A stretch of 64,000 nucleotides of DNA. Source: Prunella strophiata. Its lineage: Eukaryota; Chordata; Aves; Passeriformes; Prunellidae. The notes below the pieces were generated by a model. The model saw only the letters and a list, made by a program, of their open reading frames with translations, was not told the origin of the DNA and did no database searches. This document shows, one piece after another, positions 23,006 through 37,115 of this stretch. The position numbers and the translations under genes are program-made. Location of the stretch: contig JAZBQD010000001.1 of assembly GCA_036583965.1 (NCBI GenBank), positions 17,987,608 through 18,051,607 on the forward strand, given 5' to 3'. Position 1 is the first letter of the stretch. The number at the start of each line of letters is the position of its first letter.

Positions 23006-25717
23006 TCAGCTATTTTATCAGATTTTTGCTTTCCACACAGCCCACAGGTTTTGTGCATGAAAATAAAGATTTTCCTTTCCTGCAAATTATTGGCATTTTG
23101 AGTTGGGGTTTGAAGAGGACTCAGCTTTTTAAGATTATTACTTCATAGGTGTTTTCATCTTTGAAAAAACAAGATCATATTTTCCTTTGAAGACACTAAG
23201 CCAACACCTTTGGTTTTGCATTTTTCACATCCAATTCCACACTGGTTAGACTTTTCCTTCTCAAACCAGTGTTATTCTGGCCTTCCCTTCTGTATCCACC
23301 TTTCTCCTGTCTAAACATGTGGGAGTATCACACAAGCTACACCAGACCAACCCTTCCAACTGTGACTACAATGAACTCCCCCATGGCCCTGGAGCATCTG
23401 GAGCCACTGGGATTTCTGAAATAACGTGATGAAATATCTGGGTGACTACACAGCCAACTCTGAGCAGCCAATTTTAAATTTCTGGTTGGTGGTGCACCAA
23501 GGGAGCTCAAGGTTCAAGTGCTGGCCATCACACAAAGTGTTTCACAATGAATTCCCACTGCTTTCTAACCCAGCTGCCTTGTTTAAAAACCAGTGCAACT
23601 CTCTGAGGTACACAAATAATTAATTTCAACCCAAGCTCTAAAGCAACAGCTCCCAAACTTTCTTTCCTGGCTGTGACCTCATTTTACAGACCAGTAGCTC
23701 TGTGCAACCCCAAACAGCAGAATAAATATGGAACAAAATGAAATTTCCATCAGGCTCACGACCTTGTTCATAACTTCTCCAAAGCTTATTCTGGAGCCAT
23801 CACTCCACTCTGGGAGCTGTTGTAACACAAATGATGCTGGAAATCCACACCCAGCCATGGACAAAGCAGTGGCACCCATGGAGCCACCAACAGCTCCACG
23901 GTCACAGAGGGGAGACCAACACCTTGGATTCCATGATAAAACTCTTATTTTCCCCATGAGCTCAGTGATGTCTGTCTGGTTTTTTCCCAGCCATGCCCCC
24001 AAATCTCTCCAGCCTGTTTCACAAACAGCAAAACCCCAAAATGTGGATGCTACTTAAGAGCATCCTAAATAAATCCCTTTCAAATTACCTCCTGTGGCAT
24101 TTTTTATTGCCTCAAGACAGATTTTTAGCTTTAGGGGAACTCTGGTGCTTTCTGCACACTGCTGAGGATGCAGTCAATGTCACAGACATAAATTATCAGG
24201 TCAAATGACTTGCTCCACTATGGAACTCTGGTGGCAGGAGCTGAGATTGGAATTAAGGCTTTCCTGGTTCCCAGATCAGATCCTACACAATTACAGTTTC
24301 GCAGCCAACTGTACAAACGGGATGTTTCCAGGCTGGATATCAGAGACCAGCAAGGGGAAAACAAACAATGGGAATCACTTCAGAAAAACTTGATCTCTTC
24401 CTCTCTGACTCCAAGTTCATGATTTTGGCATCATCCCTGGTGGTGGTGACTTACACAATAAAAAAGGCAACCAGCAAGTTCATGCAGTGGAGAGGGGGTA
24501 GAACAACACAGATTCTGGGAAGGGATTTTTTGGCCATCTGCCCTCTTCCTGACATATTTTAAGAGATGAGAAATCCCCAAAATGGTTTATCTGGAGGGAT
24601 GGACCATGAGCTGAAGCAGCATGGCCATAATGGCTGTAAAGTGGCATTTCCCTGCACACACACACAGTGTATCCCAGGGCAGCAACCTGAACTCTAAACA
24701 CGAGGAAATTCCCCAACATGTGCAGAAAACCAAGGATAAAAATTCAGTCCTTTGGCTCCCTACTGCCGTTAAAATTAATTGCCACATAAAATTGCTGATT
24801 CCCACCAAATGAAGCTACACAATTTATCAACTCAAGGATAGAGCAAACTCACTCGTGGTTTAAATACTTTATCTGAGTTATTACAGGATTCTGCACCAGC
24901 GACAGTTTTATGGATAATGTAGGTTTTGTAAATTCATTAGCATGGGACGAACTTTCAAAGCAAACAAAGGCATTAAACAAACACCACAATACTGTATTTA
25001 CACACAAATTACATTTCCCTTCCCTTTCCAAAGCTGTGCTGGGATAACTTGAAGGAAAAATAGGAAAGGTCTGCTGTAACACTACACGAAGGGAAAGCAG
25101 GGCAGTTCATTAGTGCCTGAATCAGTGGGGGCTGAGCTCAGACCTGTTTCCTGACTTAATACATGAGCAGGTCACTTGTTGGCTTCTGATTCAGCCCCTC
25201 CAAGCACTTAAATTGTTGAAGAAGCATTTCTATACCACAAAAGGAGACTGGACCTGCTCCAGAGCCTGTTGCAGTCTGTGGCATCTTTCCACTGATTTCA
25301 GCAGTCTTTAAAACAAGGGCACGATGTCCCTTAATTGAAGGGACCATGTCATCTGGAATTTACTCCATTTCAACCAAAGTTAAAACCAGTTTCAAAACCT
25401 ATTCCTGGGTGAATCCCCCTGCCCTTTTCCTGTTGATTAAATGCTTTCCCTCCCAACTGAGATAGGAAATAGCTGCCAAGATGACACAGGACATGGGAGA
25501 AAGAGAAAAATTGCATCTCTATGACTTGCTGTCAAACCAAAAGAGACACCAAAAATAAGAGGAAAAACATTTTCTGGACTTTCTTACAACAAGAGATGTT
25601 AAAAACAATTTCAGAAGGAAGCACAAATTTTCAGCTGATACTGCTTCTCCTGCAAGAAATCTCATGATGGAAACTGTTTTAACCTGTACTTGCTGGAAGG
25701 AATGACTAACATTGCTA

Positions 25718-25739
25718 TAAAAAAAAAAAAAAAAAAAAA
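25718..25739. repeat. Poly(A) tract
   Basis: About 21 A in a row with no retroposed body recognised on either side. Confidence 0.9.
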
Positions 25740-27335
25740 GAGATTGTAGAAAAAAAGCTCTGTTTTTCTCCACTTTTCCATTCTGTTTACTCTGTGCATT
25801 TATCACCAGCATGTGTAGAAGCAGCCTCACTCTTTCCCCTGTGCAGGCAGTGAGTTAGTCACACTTTCCCCTGTTGTGTAGCTCCTTTAGTCAGCAGCAG
25901 GGAAGTGATAAAGATGAAAAAAACCAAACAAAACCAGGAAAACGCAATTGTGAAAAACACAGAAGTTAGCAGGAGGTCCTTGTAGGCAAATGTAATATTC
26001 AAATCGATTTGGCTTGCTTTAATTTAGGAGACTGCAATCTGGAAAGGAGCTCCTGCCTCTCCACACAGCCTCTCCTCTGAAGGAAGGGTACAGGAGAGGG
26101 AGGGCAGGGACACAGGAGACACAGCAGAGCTGCAGGAACCCCTGGAGCAAAGTCCAGGCAAAAACATTTCAGCAACTGAGAAACTGCTGCTAGAGAATAG
26201 ATGTGAACCCCAGAGTCAGTGCCAGCTTCCAAGCACAGCAGGGCACTCACTTTTGCTCACCAGGTGTTAAATAACCCACTCACAGTGGGAACAGCCCAAG
26301 TTTTGAGGCCAGGGTAATGTAATTATGCACCACTGCTTCGTTCTTGGGGGTCTGCTTATTAAAAATGCATTAAAGAAATAAATCACTGTTGACTGTGTCA
26401 TCCCCCTTCCCTTTTTTGCTGGGCTAAGAAGAGTGACTTGTGGTTTAAATAAACCCAGCAAAAGCAGTAACAATAGGAAACTCCCAAACTTTATTTCCAG
26501 ACTCACAGCAATTGCTGGTTTTCCATTAAATTATTTGCTACAATAAGTACATGAAGTAGCAAAGATACCAAATCACCCTAATAAACCTATACAAAATTAT
26601 CACCCTAAACCATCTGGAATCACAGTGTTCTGGTGGGCAGTTTTCCAATCTTGGGACTTATTCTTGATTGTAAAAACCACGGATTGGTCACAGGCAGAGC
26701 AAGGGAAGGCTGAGACTTTACATTTATTAGGCACAAATCTGCACCAACCTGCTTTAACACAATGTACAGGCCAGGTAGGATCCTGCTTCCAAGGCTCTGA
26801 GGTCCAAACCCCACAGACACCTGCTGTGCACCACCAGACCTGGCTCTACCCCTGCAGAGAGGGGTGTGGGATGGACACCAGCCAGATCCACCAAAACCCA
26901 GGGAAGAAAGGCTCATTTCCATCAGTGAACTCATTAGTGCTGCCACAGTTTCATCAGCAGGTGTGGGTGTGCCTCTGGATGATGGGGTTGATGCTTCAAG
27001 GTGTCCAGGAGATGGAGGAGAACAAGGGGATGAGGCTGTTCTGCCTTCCCTGCACTGCAATTTTGGGGAGCAGCCCAGGGTGCAAATCCCATCACTCCTA
27101 ACCCATGGTGCTCACACTATCCTTTCATCTCCCAGTTCAAAACATCCCCCTGGCTCTGCAAGGGCAAGGGTTGGGCTGAAATCAGCACCAAAGAGCTGCA
27201 CACCTCCACTTAAAATCAGCCCCAAATCTGAGATTTTCCCAGCGCAGAACCCAGTCAGCAGGGATTGGGGAATGGTCCAGCTCACACACCTGTCCCATCC
27301 CAACACCTCCCTGACCTGCAGCCTGCTCCAGCCTG

Positions 27336-27421
27336 GTTCCTGCCCATGGCAGGGGGATGGAACTAGGTGGGCTTTAAGGTTCCCTCCAACCCAAACCAAT
27401 CTGTGACTCCATGATCCTGTG
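27336..27421 (+). mobile_element. CR1 LINE 3'-terminal fragment
   Basis: Short sense copy: CCTGCCCATGGCAGGGGGAT, GGGCTTTAAGGTTCCCTCCA, and a degenerate CTGTGACTCCATGATCCTGT tail of the CR1 octamer type. Confidence 0.9.
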
Positions 27422-29695
27422 GCATCCTTCAGGAAAGTCCCAAGTCACCAGCAAGACAACCTGGAATAAAACCACCTACAAGCTTGTACAGAAAAACACT
27501 TCCCAGATATTTTTTCCCCCCCTCTCTGGTGTTAGTCATCAACCTCCCCAAATATAAAAACGGCTGAATTTAGCCTGGCCAGGCACTTCTGTCAAATATT
27601 TAAAGAAAAAATGGCCAGCAAGAGGCTGTGCAATCTCATGTGAACATTTCTGTCCCTGAAACAAATCTTAATTCTCTAAGGATCATCTCACATGCCAATG
27701 GGAAGCTCAGTAAGGGATGAGATACTTAATCTAATCTACTTTCAAAATAATTTTGTTGGCATTGATTGTGCTGAATTGTATCTATGGGAAAGAATTTAAA
27801 GCAAGAGCAAATACAGACATATATGAGCCAGACAAGTAAGTGTCTGTTACCATTACTGTTGGCTGATAATTACAAAGAACAACAATCTAAATATTAATGT
27901 AAGGTAAAACCACCTGGTTTAGGCAGACAGCACACAGCTGTGTTTTTAAAAATTATTCCAACATATGCAATATTATAAAAAATCCTCAAAAATGGCCTGG
28001 ATTTAAATTCTTTTGCTTGACTCTACCCTTGTTCCCCCAGAAAACCACCCCTAAAATCTGAGCTGTCTGTAAGCCCAGCTGTTTCCTGGCTTTTCTATGC
28101 AAATTGTTCTCCCTGGATTTTATTGTGTGCATGTAGATGTCTCTCAGAACGCACTCAAGTTTGAATTAGGGGCCCTACTTCCATCAAAGGGCATTCTTGT
28201 AAAAAAAGCTTCACTCTCACAGTATCTGACATGGAATTATTATCCCATAACTCACGGGTGTCCTAGCAGCTCTGTATTAAACACAGCTCTGGAAAAGTCC
28301 CAGAGGGAAAAGCACATGAAGGGACATGGAGAGTCACTCAGATGTAAACCTGCAAAGCCAGGAATTCCATATTTCCCTGCCAACCCACAGAGCTCACACC
28401 ATGTGCTGGGTGAGGATGTGCCTCCTGCCTTGCTGCTGAATTTTCACCTTTCATGATTAACTAAACACCAATTGCATTATTGTGTAATTAGGTTAAATTA
28501 AAACTTAGCTTAAAGCAGGAAACACTTCCTTTTCAATTCCAATCAAAACCATTTACTTCATTTTCAGTTTGATATTGGCATCTCCCTCCAGCATGACAAA
28601 TTTAAAATTATTACTGTATGACAGCAGGAAAATCAGAAAGTAAAAGTTACTGTGGTAGCTGGTCTGAAAGCTCACAATTACCAGAAAATGAGGAGATTTC
28701 TGCTGCTGCTTTTCATGCTTATTCCCTCCCCAGTTTCCCACTGACTCTGGCTTCCTTGCAAAAAAAGAAACTCAAATGGTAAAAAGTTGCCCAAGTTATT
28801 TCCCCCCCACAAGGATTTTTTAACCCACTGCACCTATTGAGCTCACCCTATAAACCAGCATTTTCTATCCACCCCTTTCTGGACAGCCAAGGCTGTAGTG
28901 TGTTTCAAAATATACACCAAAACTATATCAGCATTGAAATGCTGGTCCAATTCATCTTATTTATCAAATTCCAGCCTTAGGCCAAAGTATTTTTATGGTC
29001 AACCCCAAAATACCATGAGATTCACAACAACTGCCACCCTAACATGCACCAGTACAGTGCCAGCCTGGAGAGTTTTCTTGTGTGGCTCTTGGATATTTTA
29101 CGTGCAGACTTTGCAGTGTCTGACCCAAATTCTGTCCTGAACCCTGGATATTCACAGAGTCACAAATGTGGGGACACCATCTGAGAGCAGAGTCTGTCCC
29201 ATGCTGTTCAGGAACAGCATGGTCTGTGGTAATAAAATATTTATTATGCTCCACAACACTGCAACTGACTGGCTGTACTTCCTCCCCTCTCCATCAGAGA
29301 ACACTGGAGCCCTCTGCAACTTCTGCTCAAGACTTCTCAGGTTACATATCTTTATTTTTCTTACAGATTTTCCTATAGGATTGTGTCTCTGCAAGGAGCC
29401 ATTTGGCAGTTAAGGCAGTTTACCCAGAAACCCAGAGTGCTGTTTGGTTTTTTTCTCCTTGCTGCTTCCATTTCTCTGGAATGACACCCCTGGCAGAGTG
29501 TCCAGAATCAATTTCCTAAACACAAATATCAGCCCACAAAATGCACTGAATGGAGCAAAAAGCCACACCACACTTTGTTAACCAGCACTGTACCAGTCTC
29601 CAAAAGAATCCATCATGCACTGGGAGAGGAAAATAATGAAAGCCCTGTGTTAAGATTGCTTAATCCTGCTCCCAGTACAGACCCTGACATGTGAT
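27422..29695. other. Intronic sequence without recognised gene
   Basis: The stretch is AT-rich and unique. No repeat family or exon is recognised. Confidence 0.5.
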
Positions 29696-29912
29696 GGTGG
29701 GAAGAAATTCTTCACACAGAGGGTGGGCAGGCCCTGGCACAGGGTGCCCAGAGCAGCTGTGGCTGCCCCTGGCAGTGCCCAAGGCCAGGTTGGACAGGGC
29801 TTGGAGCACCCTGGGACAGTGGAAGGTGTCCCTGCCCATGGCAGAGGGTGGAACTGGGTGGGCTTTAAGGTTCTTTCCAACCCAAACCATTCTGGGATTC
29901 CCTGATACCTCC
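29696..29912 (+). mobile_element. CR1 LINE 3'-end fragment (well preserved)
   Basis: Sense copy with all standard blocks: GGGAAGAAATTCTTCACACA, GGCCCTGGCACAGGGTGCCC, GTGGAAGGTGTCCCTGCCCA, AACCCAAACCATTCTGGGAT. It is among the least diverged copies, so probably among the younger. Confidence 0.95.
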
Positions 29913-32623
29913 CTCCTTCCCTCTGCCATGCCACAGTGACATTCCCACTTCACTGCTCTCAATAAACTGAGAACCCACTTACAACAGCTGCAATTCCTGC
30001 TGCCACCAACAAGGCCATGAAGACACAGCACCAGGGAGATCCTTAATTTGGATTCCCCAAGGGATGTGCATCAAAGAGCTGGCTGTCCCTGCAGAACACC
30101 GTGTCCAGAGGGAGGATGGGGCAGCTGGGAGGTGCAGGATCACACCCTGCCCTCCCCCATTGGGCATGTTGCTGTTGGCACCAAAACAGAGAGACCTGCA
30201 GGGGATGTAAGGAATTGAAATGGAAAAACCAGGAAATAAAATGTAAAAAGTGTATTGTGAGCAAGTGATTGAAGGAAGTAGCAGAGCCCTTAACAAATTG
30301 GTTATTTGTCTGGTTAGCTGATGCAGAAGTGGAACAGGAAATTAATTCAATATGCCCCAGACTTACGTTCCACTATTATTTTCAGAGTTTTTTCTTCTTT
30401 TATTTTTTTTTTTTTTCATATGCATATATAAGCCAAAAAGTAAGGTATTTCTGGGCAAGCCAGCATTTGATGCTGATGAGACTTCAATTAAAAAGATCTA
30501 GTCATTATCTGAGCTAGACTAGAGACTGGCTTGGAAATGAAAGAATAAAATAAGACCAATTCAGAAGAAAAGACCCCATTCAGAACCCACCTGGCTACCA
30601 GCAGGTCTTGATTTGTTGAAAAATATCCCAAACCAGTAGGTAATAGTCACACTCACACTAAACCTTTATGAACAAGTTCCCACTCTCTGTGCCTCACACG
30701 ATATGGCAGCCTGCCAGTAATTTTGCTTTAAACATGAAAATGGATATCAAATCCAACTTTTTAGATAAAATAATGGCACTGGAGATTAATGGCATTGCTA
30801 CACTGCACAATGACCATTTAAAATGCTTTTGGCTGCAGTTACAAGGCTCCAGTGACCTCCAGAACTAAAGAAACTCCACACAGCATTAGGAGAAAATAAA
30901 ATCAGTGATTCACAATGAAGAAATAAAGTGATTCAGTGCTTTTCCAAGAGGTACTGGCTGCAGTTAGCACTTCTGCAATGACACCAGAACTCAGGGTCGT
31001 GCTTAGAGAAGGAACAAACACTCTGAATTTCCATAAATGAAATGTCTGCTGCTGAGATGGCACTAAAAATGGTACTGGGGGTGCCAGGGAACTGAAGTGG
31101 AATTGAAATAGGTTTTTCATTATCATTGTGGGGAACATCACTCCCCCACCACGTGTCATGGCACAGGAGTGGGCAGTAAGAGAATGGCAAAAGGCAGAAA
31201 AGAGAGACAAAAGGGAATGAAGCTGGAGGAAGAATACAGGAGGAGAAATGAGAAGCTGAGACTAAAGCAGAAGGCAGAGTGGATGGAGCAAGAAATGGCA
31301 GAGGAAGACAAAGCAGAGGAGGCACCCCCATCACACCTACAGCTGACTCACATTTCGGGTTACTTTCATTATTTCTTTGTATTCCGGCAGCATCTGGCAT
31401 CTGCTGCTGAGATCAGAGCTGTGCTGTGCCAAGTGTGAATCAAGACCTTTCTGCTCATCAGCTGAAAATACAAACAGACAAAAGGGAAAACTGAGCAAGG
31501 AACCAAACCAGTCCTGCCTGGAGTGACCAGGAGCTGCAGCAGCAGCAGAACCCACACAAACACCACTTTGGCCATCCCAGAAGTACACAGAGAACATTTT
31601 TTTTTTTTTTTCCTACACCAAGAGCTGATTCTTTCAAGTGGCTTTTAGAGCTCTCAAGATCCATCTGCCCCCTCAGTAAGGATGGGTCAAATGTTTGGGA
31701 TTGTGAGGCACTGTCTGCATTTGCTGCTGTAAGCAGCTACAACCCAGCTGTGCTGCCATCAGGAACAAACTGGGCTCTTCCAAGTATCCAGTACAGTGCA
31801 CAGACAACATTTAAGCTCATCTGACTCCCATCAGGCTAACAAAAATCCTGGGTCTGAAGCTCCCAGGCTCACCCTTGGACTGCCTTGCACCCTCCAGGCT
31901 CAGTAGTCTCATTTAACTTGTGAAGTAAAAAGTTCGGAGAGCATTCCTCTCGTATTGTGCCAGGGAGCTGTGCAGAATTAATTATTGTGCAAATAGAGCT
32001 CTAAATCATTAACAAAAAAATGATTATAGCATCTGCCATCATTACTTGGCCCATTACTTAAAAAGCTGGATGCAATAAATAGGATGGGGAATAGCTGTAT
32101 TACACTGACAGAGCTCAGGAATCCGGGATATCAGAAAATGAGCCCTGCCCGGAACAGTTACACTTGGCCTCTGTGAGTACTTTGTAGTCAGAGCAATACA
32201 GTAAGTCCTTCATCCCCAAGCACTTAAAAAACCCACCAGATAATAATTAAAAGAATGAAAACACTGTGGTATTCCTCCCAGGCCTTTTGTCTTTTCTTCC
32301 TGTTCTTTGGAACTTTAATAAACTTACATTTTTACATTTCCCCATTAGATTTCTTAGATAAATATTTTAACTAAGTCAAAATACCACAGCTTGAAATGGG
32401 GATGGCTTTTCCTTATTTGCTCTCTGCCATGCTGCTGCCAGCTCTGGGAGATGTTCCATCCACCAGCAATGGTGGGGGTGCAAATTCCCCCCACTCCTCC
32501 CTGCTCTCCCCTCCTGCAGGCACAGCTGAGTCCCACCACCCCTCAGTCTCCAGAAGAGGAATTTTCAGCAGGATCCCATTTGCCCCATGGCCTCCTCCAT
32601 GCCAGCTGGGGATGCCTCACCCC
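29913..32623. other. Intronic sequence without recognised gene
   Basis: It contains a T-rich run near 30397-30416, a purine tract at 31184-31325 and a regulatory-looking block at 31920-32130. No exon is recognised. Confidence 0.5.
31920..32130. promoter_or_regulatory. Candidate conserved non-coding element rich in homeodomain motifs
   Basis: This repeat-free block contains AATTAATTATTGTGCAAAT (homeodomain and octamer-like), CATTAAC, ATGATTA and TTACTTAAAA within ~100 bp, flanked by CpG-containing words (TTCGGAGAGC, CTCGTATTG, TCCGGGATATC). Such clusters are typical of developmental enhancers. Confidence 0.35.
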
Positions 32624-32760
32624 TGACAGTGTCCAGGGCCTGGCTGGACAGGGCTTGGAGCAACCTGGGATGGAGGAAGGTGTCCCTGCCCCTGGCAGGG
32701 GGTGGCACTGGATGTCCTTTAAGATCCCTTCCAACCCAAACCATTCTGTGCCTCTGGAAT
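32624..32760 (+). mobile_element. CR1 LINE 3'-end fragment
   Basis: Sense copy: GTGTCCAGGGCCTGGCTGGA, GAAGGTGTCCCTGCCCCTGG, TCCCTTCCAACCCAAACCAT, ending TCTGTGCCTCTGG. Confidence 0.95.
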
Positions 32761-35700
32761 CTCCAGTGGCAGTTGTAGAGTGCAAAGTCAGGCTTGGAAG
32801 GCACCTTTTAAAGACAACCTCATTGTGTTGCCCACACAACAACCAAGCAGAGCATCCTGCAGCAATTTTATTTCTAGCAGAACTGAGCAATCAGCAGTTT
32901 ATCACCCATCCTGGAAACACGTGCACATCTCAGGCTTTGGCAGAACTCTGATCTGGAATGGCCATGAGAGGAGCAAGTGGCCATCAGGAGCTGTCCCCCT
33001 TGCTGGCAGAGGATGACATGGGCAGCTCATCCCTGGCCACTGCTGCAGGACCAGCTCTGCAGCACACACAGAGGAGCTCCACCAGGTCCAGCAGGACAAT
33101 CCAGAGCTCCAGCACACACACGCTGAGTTTACAGCTGAAATATGACAAAGGTCCCACTCCCCCAAGGCAAATTCCTGACAGGAACCCAGGGCTCCACAGC
33201 TGGCAGGGACCTCACTGACTGACACCTTTGGGCCATGAAGTTTGAGAAATGTTTCTCTTTAAATAAAATACACTTTCTCTTACATTCAGCCTGAATTTCT
33301 CAGTGTCATGGTTAGCAGTACAGGCAGCATCCCCAGCAGGGTCTACCAGATGCTCCACAGAGGCATTCTTAACACCTCTCTCTGCCAATTCCCACCTGAC
33401 ACACACAACTTTTCTTCATGACTAACTAACCAACACCCTTTTATTAAACATTTCTTGTTTGAATCCTCTCCTCAATTAGCTCTTCCTCTCAGAGCTTTTC
33501 TCCAGCCTCACGCCCTCGCTGTGGCCACATTATCCTTCCCCTTCTTGCCTGATCAGAGGTTCTGTGCTGGCTCCTCTCCAACTCTGCTCTTCAATGCAAT
33601 CATTTCACTTAAGAGCCTGGCAAGCTGGTTTGTTTTTTTTTTCCCCCCATGTCTGTTTTACACAATTTCAAAGCAATGGAAAAAAAAAAAAAAAAAGAAG
33701 GCATATTTTCCAGTATGATGAATAACAATCTTACATTGCAGCAGCTCAGCTCACCCATGAATAGGGCACTTTTTTGAAATAATGAACAGAATAGCTGGTA
33801 TGGTAAAACAGTGCACACTGGAGGTCTGTGGAAAGGAGAGAGAATGGAAGTGCAAATTCCTCACCTGCCTCTCAAGAAAGCTGCCAAAGAACTCAAAATG
33901 AAGCAGAAAGAACAAACTTCTCTGAAATCTCTTTGAATTTTGATACAGAAGCACAAATTAATTAAATCTCCTCTCTCTGTTTCTAAACCTTTATCTCCAC
34001 TATAGGAAAAAAAAGGGGAAAACTGAGGGTAAATGCAGTGTAACATCCAAATGGCAGCAGGCAGTGCACTGTGAGCCTGCAGTACTGGATACCCTGGTCA
34101 TCTCCAGGGATGCATCCTCAAAACCAACAAAAATAAGGACTAACAGAGGCCACATTTGTGCTATACAGAAAATGATCAGATCTCCCTGCAATTGCAAAGC
34201 TTAGAGAGACTCATTCCTGAGGCACCACTGGGACAACACAGGCCATGCCCATGGGTGCCATAAGGTCCCTGTGGCCAAGCTGGGCACAGCCACCCCCTGC
34301 CCAGTGCCACCAGTCCTGAGCTGTGAGTCAGCTCCCCCAGCAGCACTCCTCTTCCTACCGCTGGCAGAGCCATTAAAAAGGTTTTTTCCTGTGGTTAGTT
34401 TATATGCTGCAGCTCATTAACATCTCCTAATACCAGAACTTGAGGCTAATTAGGCATGGCAATCCTGAGGAACATATTCTCTGTTCATCTTCCCAAAGCA
34501 GGATGCTCCTTGGCGGCCCAGCTGTAGCTCCACATGCTACCATGAGGGTATCACCCTGGAAATAAAAATACTCCAGGATCCCACACATTACACAGCAGGG
34601 ATCCCATACTTGTTAGTTGATGGCACAATTTACAGGCTGTTTTGCTTAAAAATTGGAAGCATCTCTGTCATCAAGGCAGATTCCTGCTCAGCAGCCTCAG
34701 GGAATTTCCCCAATAGTTATCAATACACCATGGTTTTCACAATAAAAACTACTGACTTGAAAACAAAGAGACAAAGTGGTTAGAAAACTTAGGAGACTTA
34801 AACAAAGAGCATTTGACAGAACAATGCTAGTGGGAATTTTCTCCCTATGGCTACAAATGCACAGGAACTAACAGGCTGAGGGCTCTGAGACAGGCTTAAT
34901 GCACATGGAATACTCCTAGGAGCAGGCTGTCCATGCACACACCACCTAGGAGTAACACCCACTGCAGCAACATGTACCCAAGAACATCAAGAGATGTGCA
35001 ACAGCAGCTATGCTCAACACCAACCCCTTTTTTAAGCACAGGAGCTCCTGAAACCTGGTTTCCCACATGTCTTCTGGACCACACAAATGCTGACCAAAGC
35101 TTGTCCAGAACTGGGACATTTTAAAGCTCCCTTTGCCCACTGGATGTTCGTGTTGTAGTTTTTTCTCAAACAAAAACTGGAGTTGTTTTCTTCTGCATGT
35201 TTTCAAAGATGATCCCTTCCAATGCCTCAGGTCTGGCCAAAAATTACTCTGAGGGTTTACCAGTTGTGAATGAAAAAGGCACTGGCTAAACCTGTCTGGT
35301 CTCTAAATTCCCACAGATTTCCTTTCAACATCTGCATTTTATACCTAAAAGTATAAGTTTTATGCAAAACTTAAAAAACAACTTTTGAATAACTAAAGCA
35401 AAAGGTCTGTATAGTTACTGTATATTCCCCTTCAAGGACCCTATGAATGCTCACAGAACCCTTCCCATGGTCCATCACTGGAGAATGGGAACCTCTGAGG
35501 AATAAAAATGCAACGACAGACAGCAGCAAGGATGGTTTCATTCCTTTCTGATCTTGTAAAAATGTTGAAGCACCTTTACAGATGATGAGAAAAGCCAAGG
35601 GAGGAGCTGTGTCCATGGGCAAGGATACACCATGCCACTGAGAGAGCAGAGCAGCAGGAGTGATGGAACAGCAGCATCCCCCTCTGAATCACCTGCAGCA

Positions 35701-37115
35701 ATTCCTCTGTTGTGGGGCTTTTTCCTCCTCCTTTTCAAATCCTTCTTCTGGGAACTGAGTGGGAACACTGGAAGTATGAGCCAAATTCACTGCCCGAGGC
35801 AGCAGAGACCTGCCTTCAGCTGCCCCCTTATTTGCATTTTTCGAATGGATTAATTTCAAAAAGCTTTTACAAACCTGGCCCACAGATTACAAACTGGAAA
35901 CAGGAAAAAATCCTGGACAGAGATGAAGAGACCACCTAAACCCTAATTTAAAGGCTGTCTACATGCAAACTATCCCTCACTAGACACCTCAATATAAAAA
36001 TGTTTATCCACTCTTCCTCTGGAATCATTTCACATCACCAGTGTGCCACTCCAGCCAACTACAGAGCTTCACATGGGGACAATGTGCCCAAAACTCCAGG
36101 AGGAAAAAGAAAACAAGGATTTTCATTTTGGGCCAGCTCAATCCAAACTGGAATTTTGTTTGCTTTGAGCTGTCCAAGCCATTGACATGTCGGAGTCCAG
36201 CGAAGCATTAACCCGTTTCACTAAGCAAGCAAGGCATCCACCCTCTGGGCACGAAAGCTTTGGGTTTGGCACCAAAATGAGGGCTGGAGCTCCAAAGCCT
36301 GGCTCTCCACACAGACCAGGAGCTATGGAGTGGGTCCCCACACCTCCCCAGGCTGGCCAGCCCTCTCCCAAGGAGAAGCAGTGCTTCCAAAGGAGCAAAA
36401 AGCAAGGCAGGCTGGCATCTGCAGAGGTGCCAGGGTTTTGTTTGCCTCCGAGCAAACCTGGCAGCGCAGGCCAAGCTCACTTCTGTGCTCTGTGCTGGGG
36501 AGGATGATCCTTGGCAAGGAGGCGTGCCTGGAAGTGCAAGCCACGGAAAATGGAGCAGGAATTTCGTGGTGATCCAGGGTTAACATTAATTCCCTGTGCC
36601 CGAGGAGCGCGAGCGGCGCAGTTTTGTTCCCGTGCTCTCGCAGGGGATTAGCTCTTGGCAGAGCGGTGCTGCCGGCAGGAACTCCACCATCCGAGCTGTT
36701 TGCTGGCACTGAGCTGGCTTGGCTGGAGCTGCTCCTGACTCCTAGCAGAAGCAGGGTTTCTAAAATCATTTCTGAATTCTTCTAATGGTCTCAGCAATGG
36801 CCAGCAGCGCTCGTGTCCCAGCAGCCACCCACCATCCTCCCTGCCAGGCACAAAGCTCAGAGCACCGTCCTGCTCCGTGGTGAGGGCTCGTTAACACACA
36901 ATTAGTGCCCAACAGGATGGGGACCTGCCTTTGTTTCTTCTGGCCAGATGTGCACTCACTAGCCCAGACCACAGGGAAGAGCTGTGGCCATAAGATATGA
37001 CCCACCTGGGACAACACTCACCCTTGTTCCACCACCAGTGTCCCAAACAAAGCCCATCAGAGAGCTCTGCTTCAACAGATTTTAAACAGATTAGATGATT
37101 AATCCTTTATGGCTG
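32761..37115. other. Intronic sequence without recognised gene
   Basis: The stretch is unique, with a poly(A) at about 33679-33695. At 36590-36710 there is a small CpG cluster (about ten CpGs in ~105 bp, including GAGCGCGAGCGGCGCAG) that is too short to call an island. Confidence 0.5.

Larger units (their letters stand above)
22231..27335. other. Intronic sequence without recognised gene
   Basis: About 5 kb has no mobile element I recognise. It includes a 40-bp tandem duplication at 22927-23005, a (CA)n run near 24655 and a poly(A) at about 25718-25739. No exon is recognised. Confidence 0.5.

Noticed and set aside
26864..27406. 180-codon frame on the plus strand
   Set aside because: Its 3' part is CR1 tail and the rest is proline/serine-rich chance sequence.
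32391..32951. 186-codon frame on the plus strand
   Set aside because: Part of it is translated CR1 3' end (32624-32760), which is non-coding; the rest shows no recognisable features.
36590..36710. Second CpG island
   Set aside because: Only about ten CpGs in about 105 bp, too short for the usual definition.
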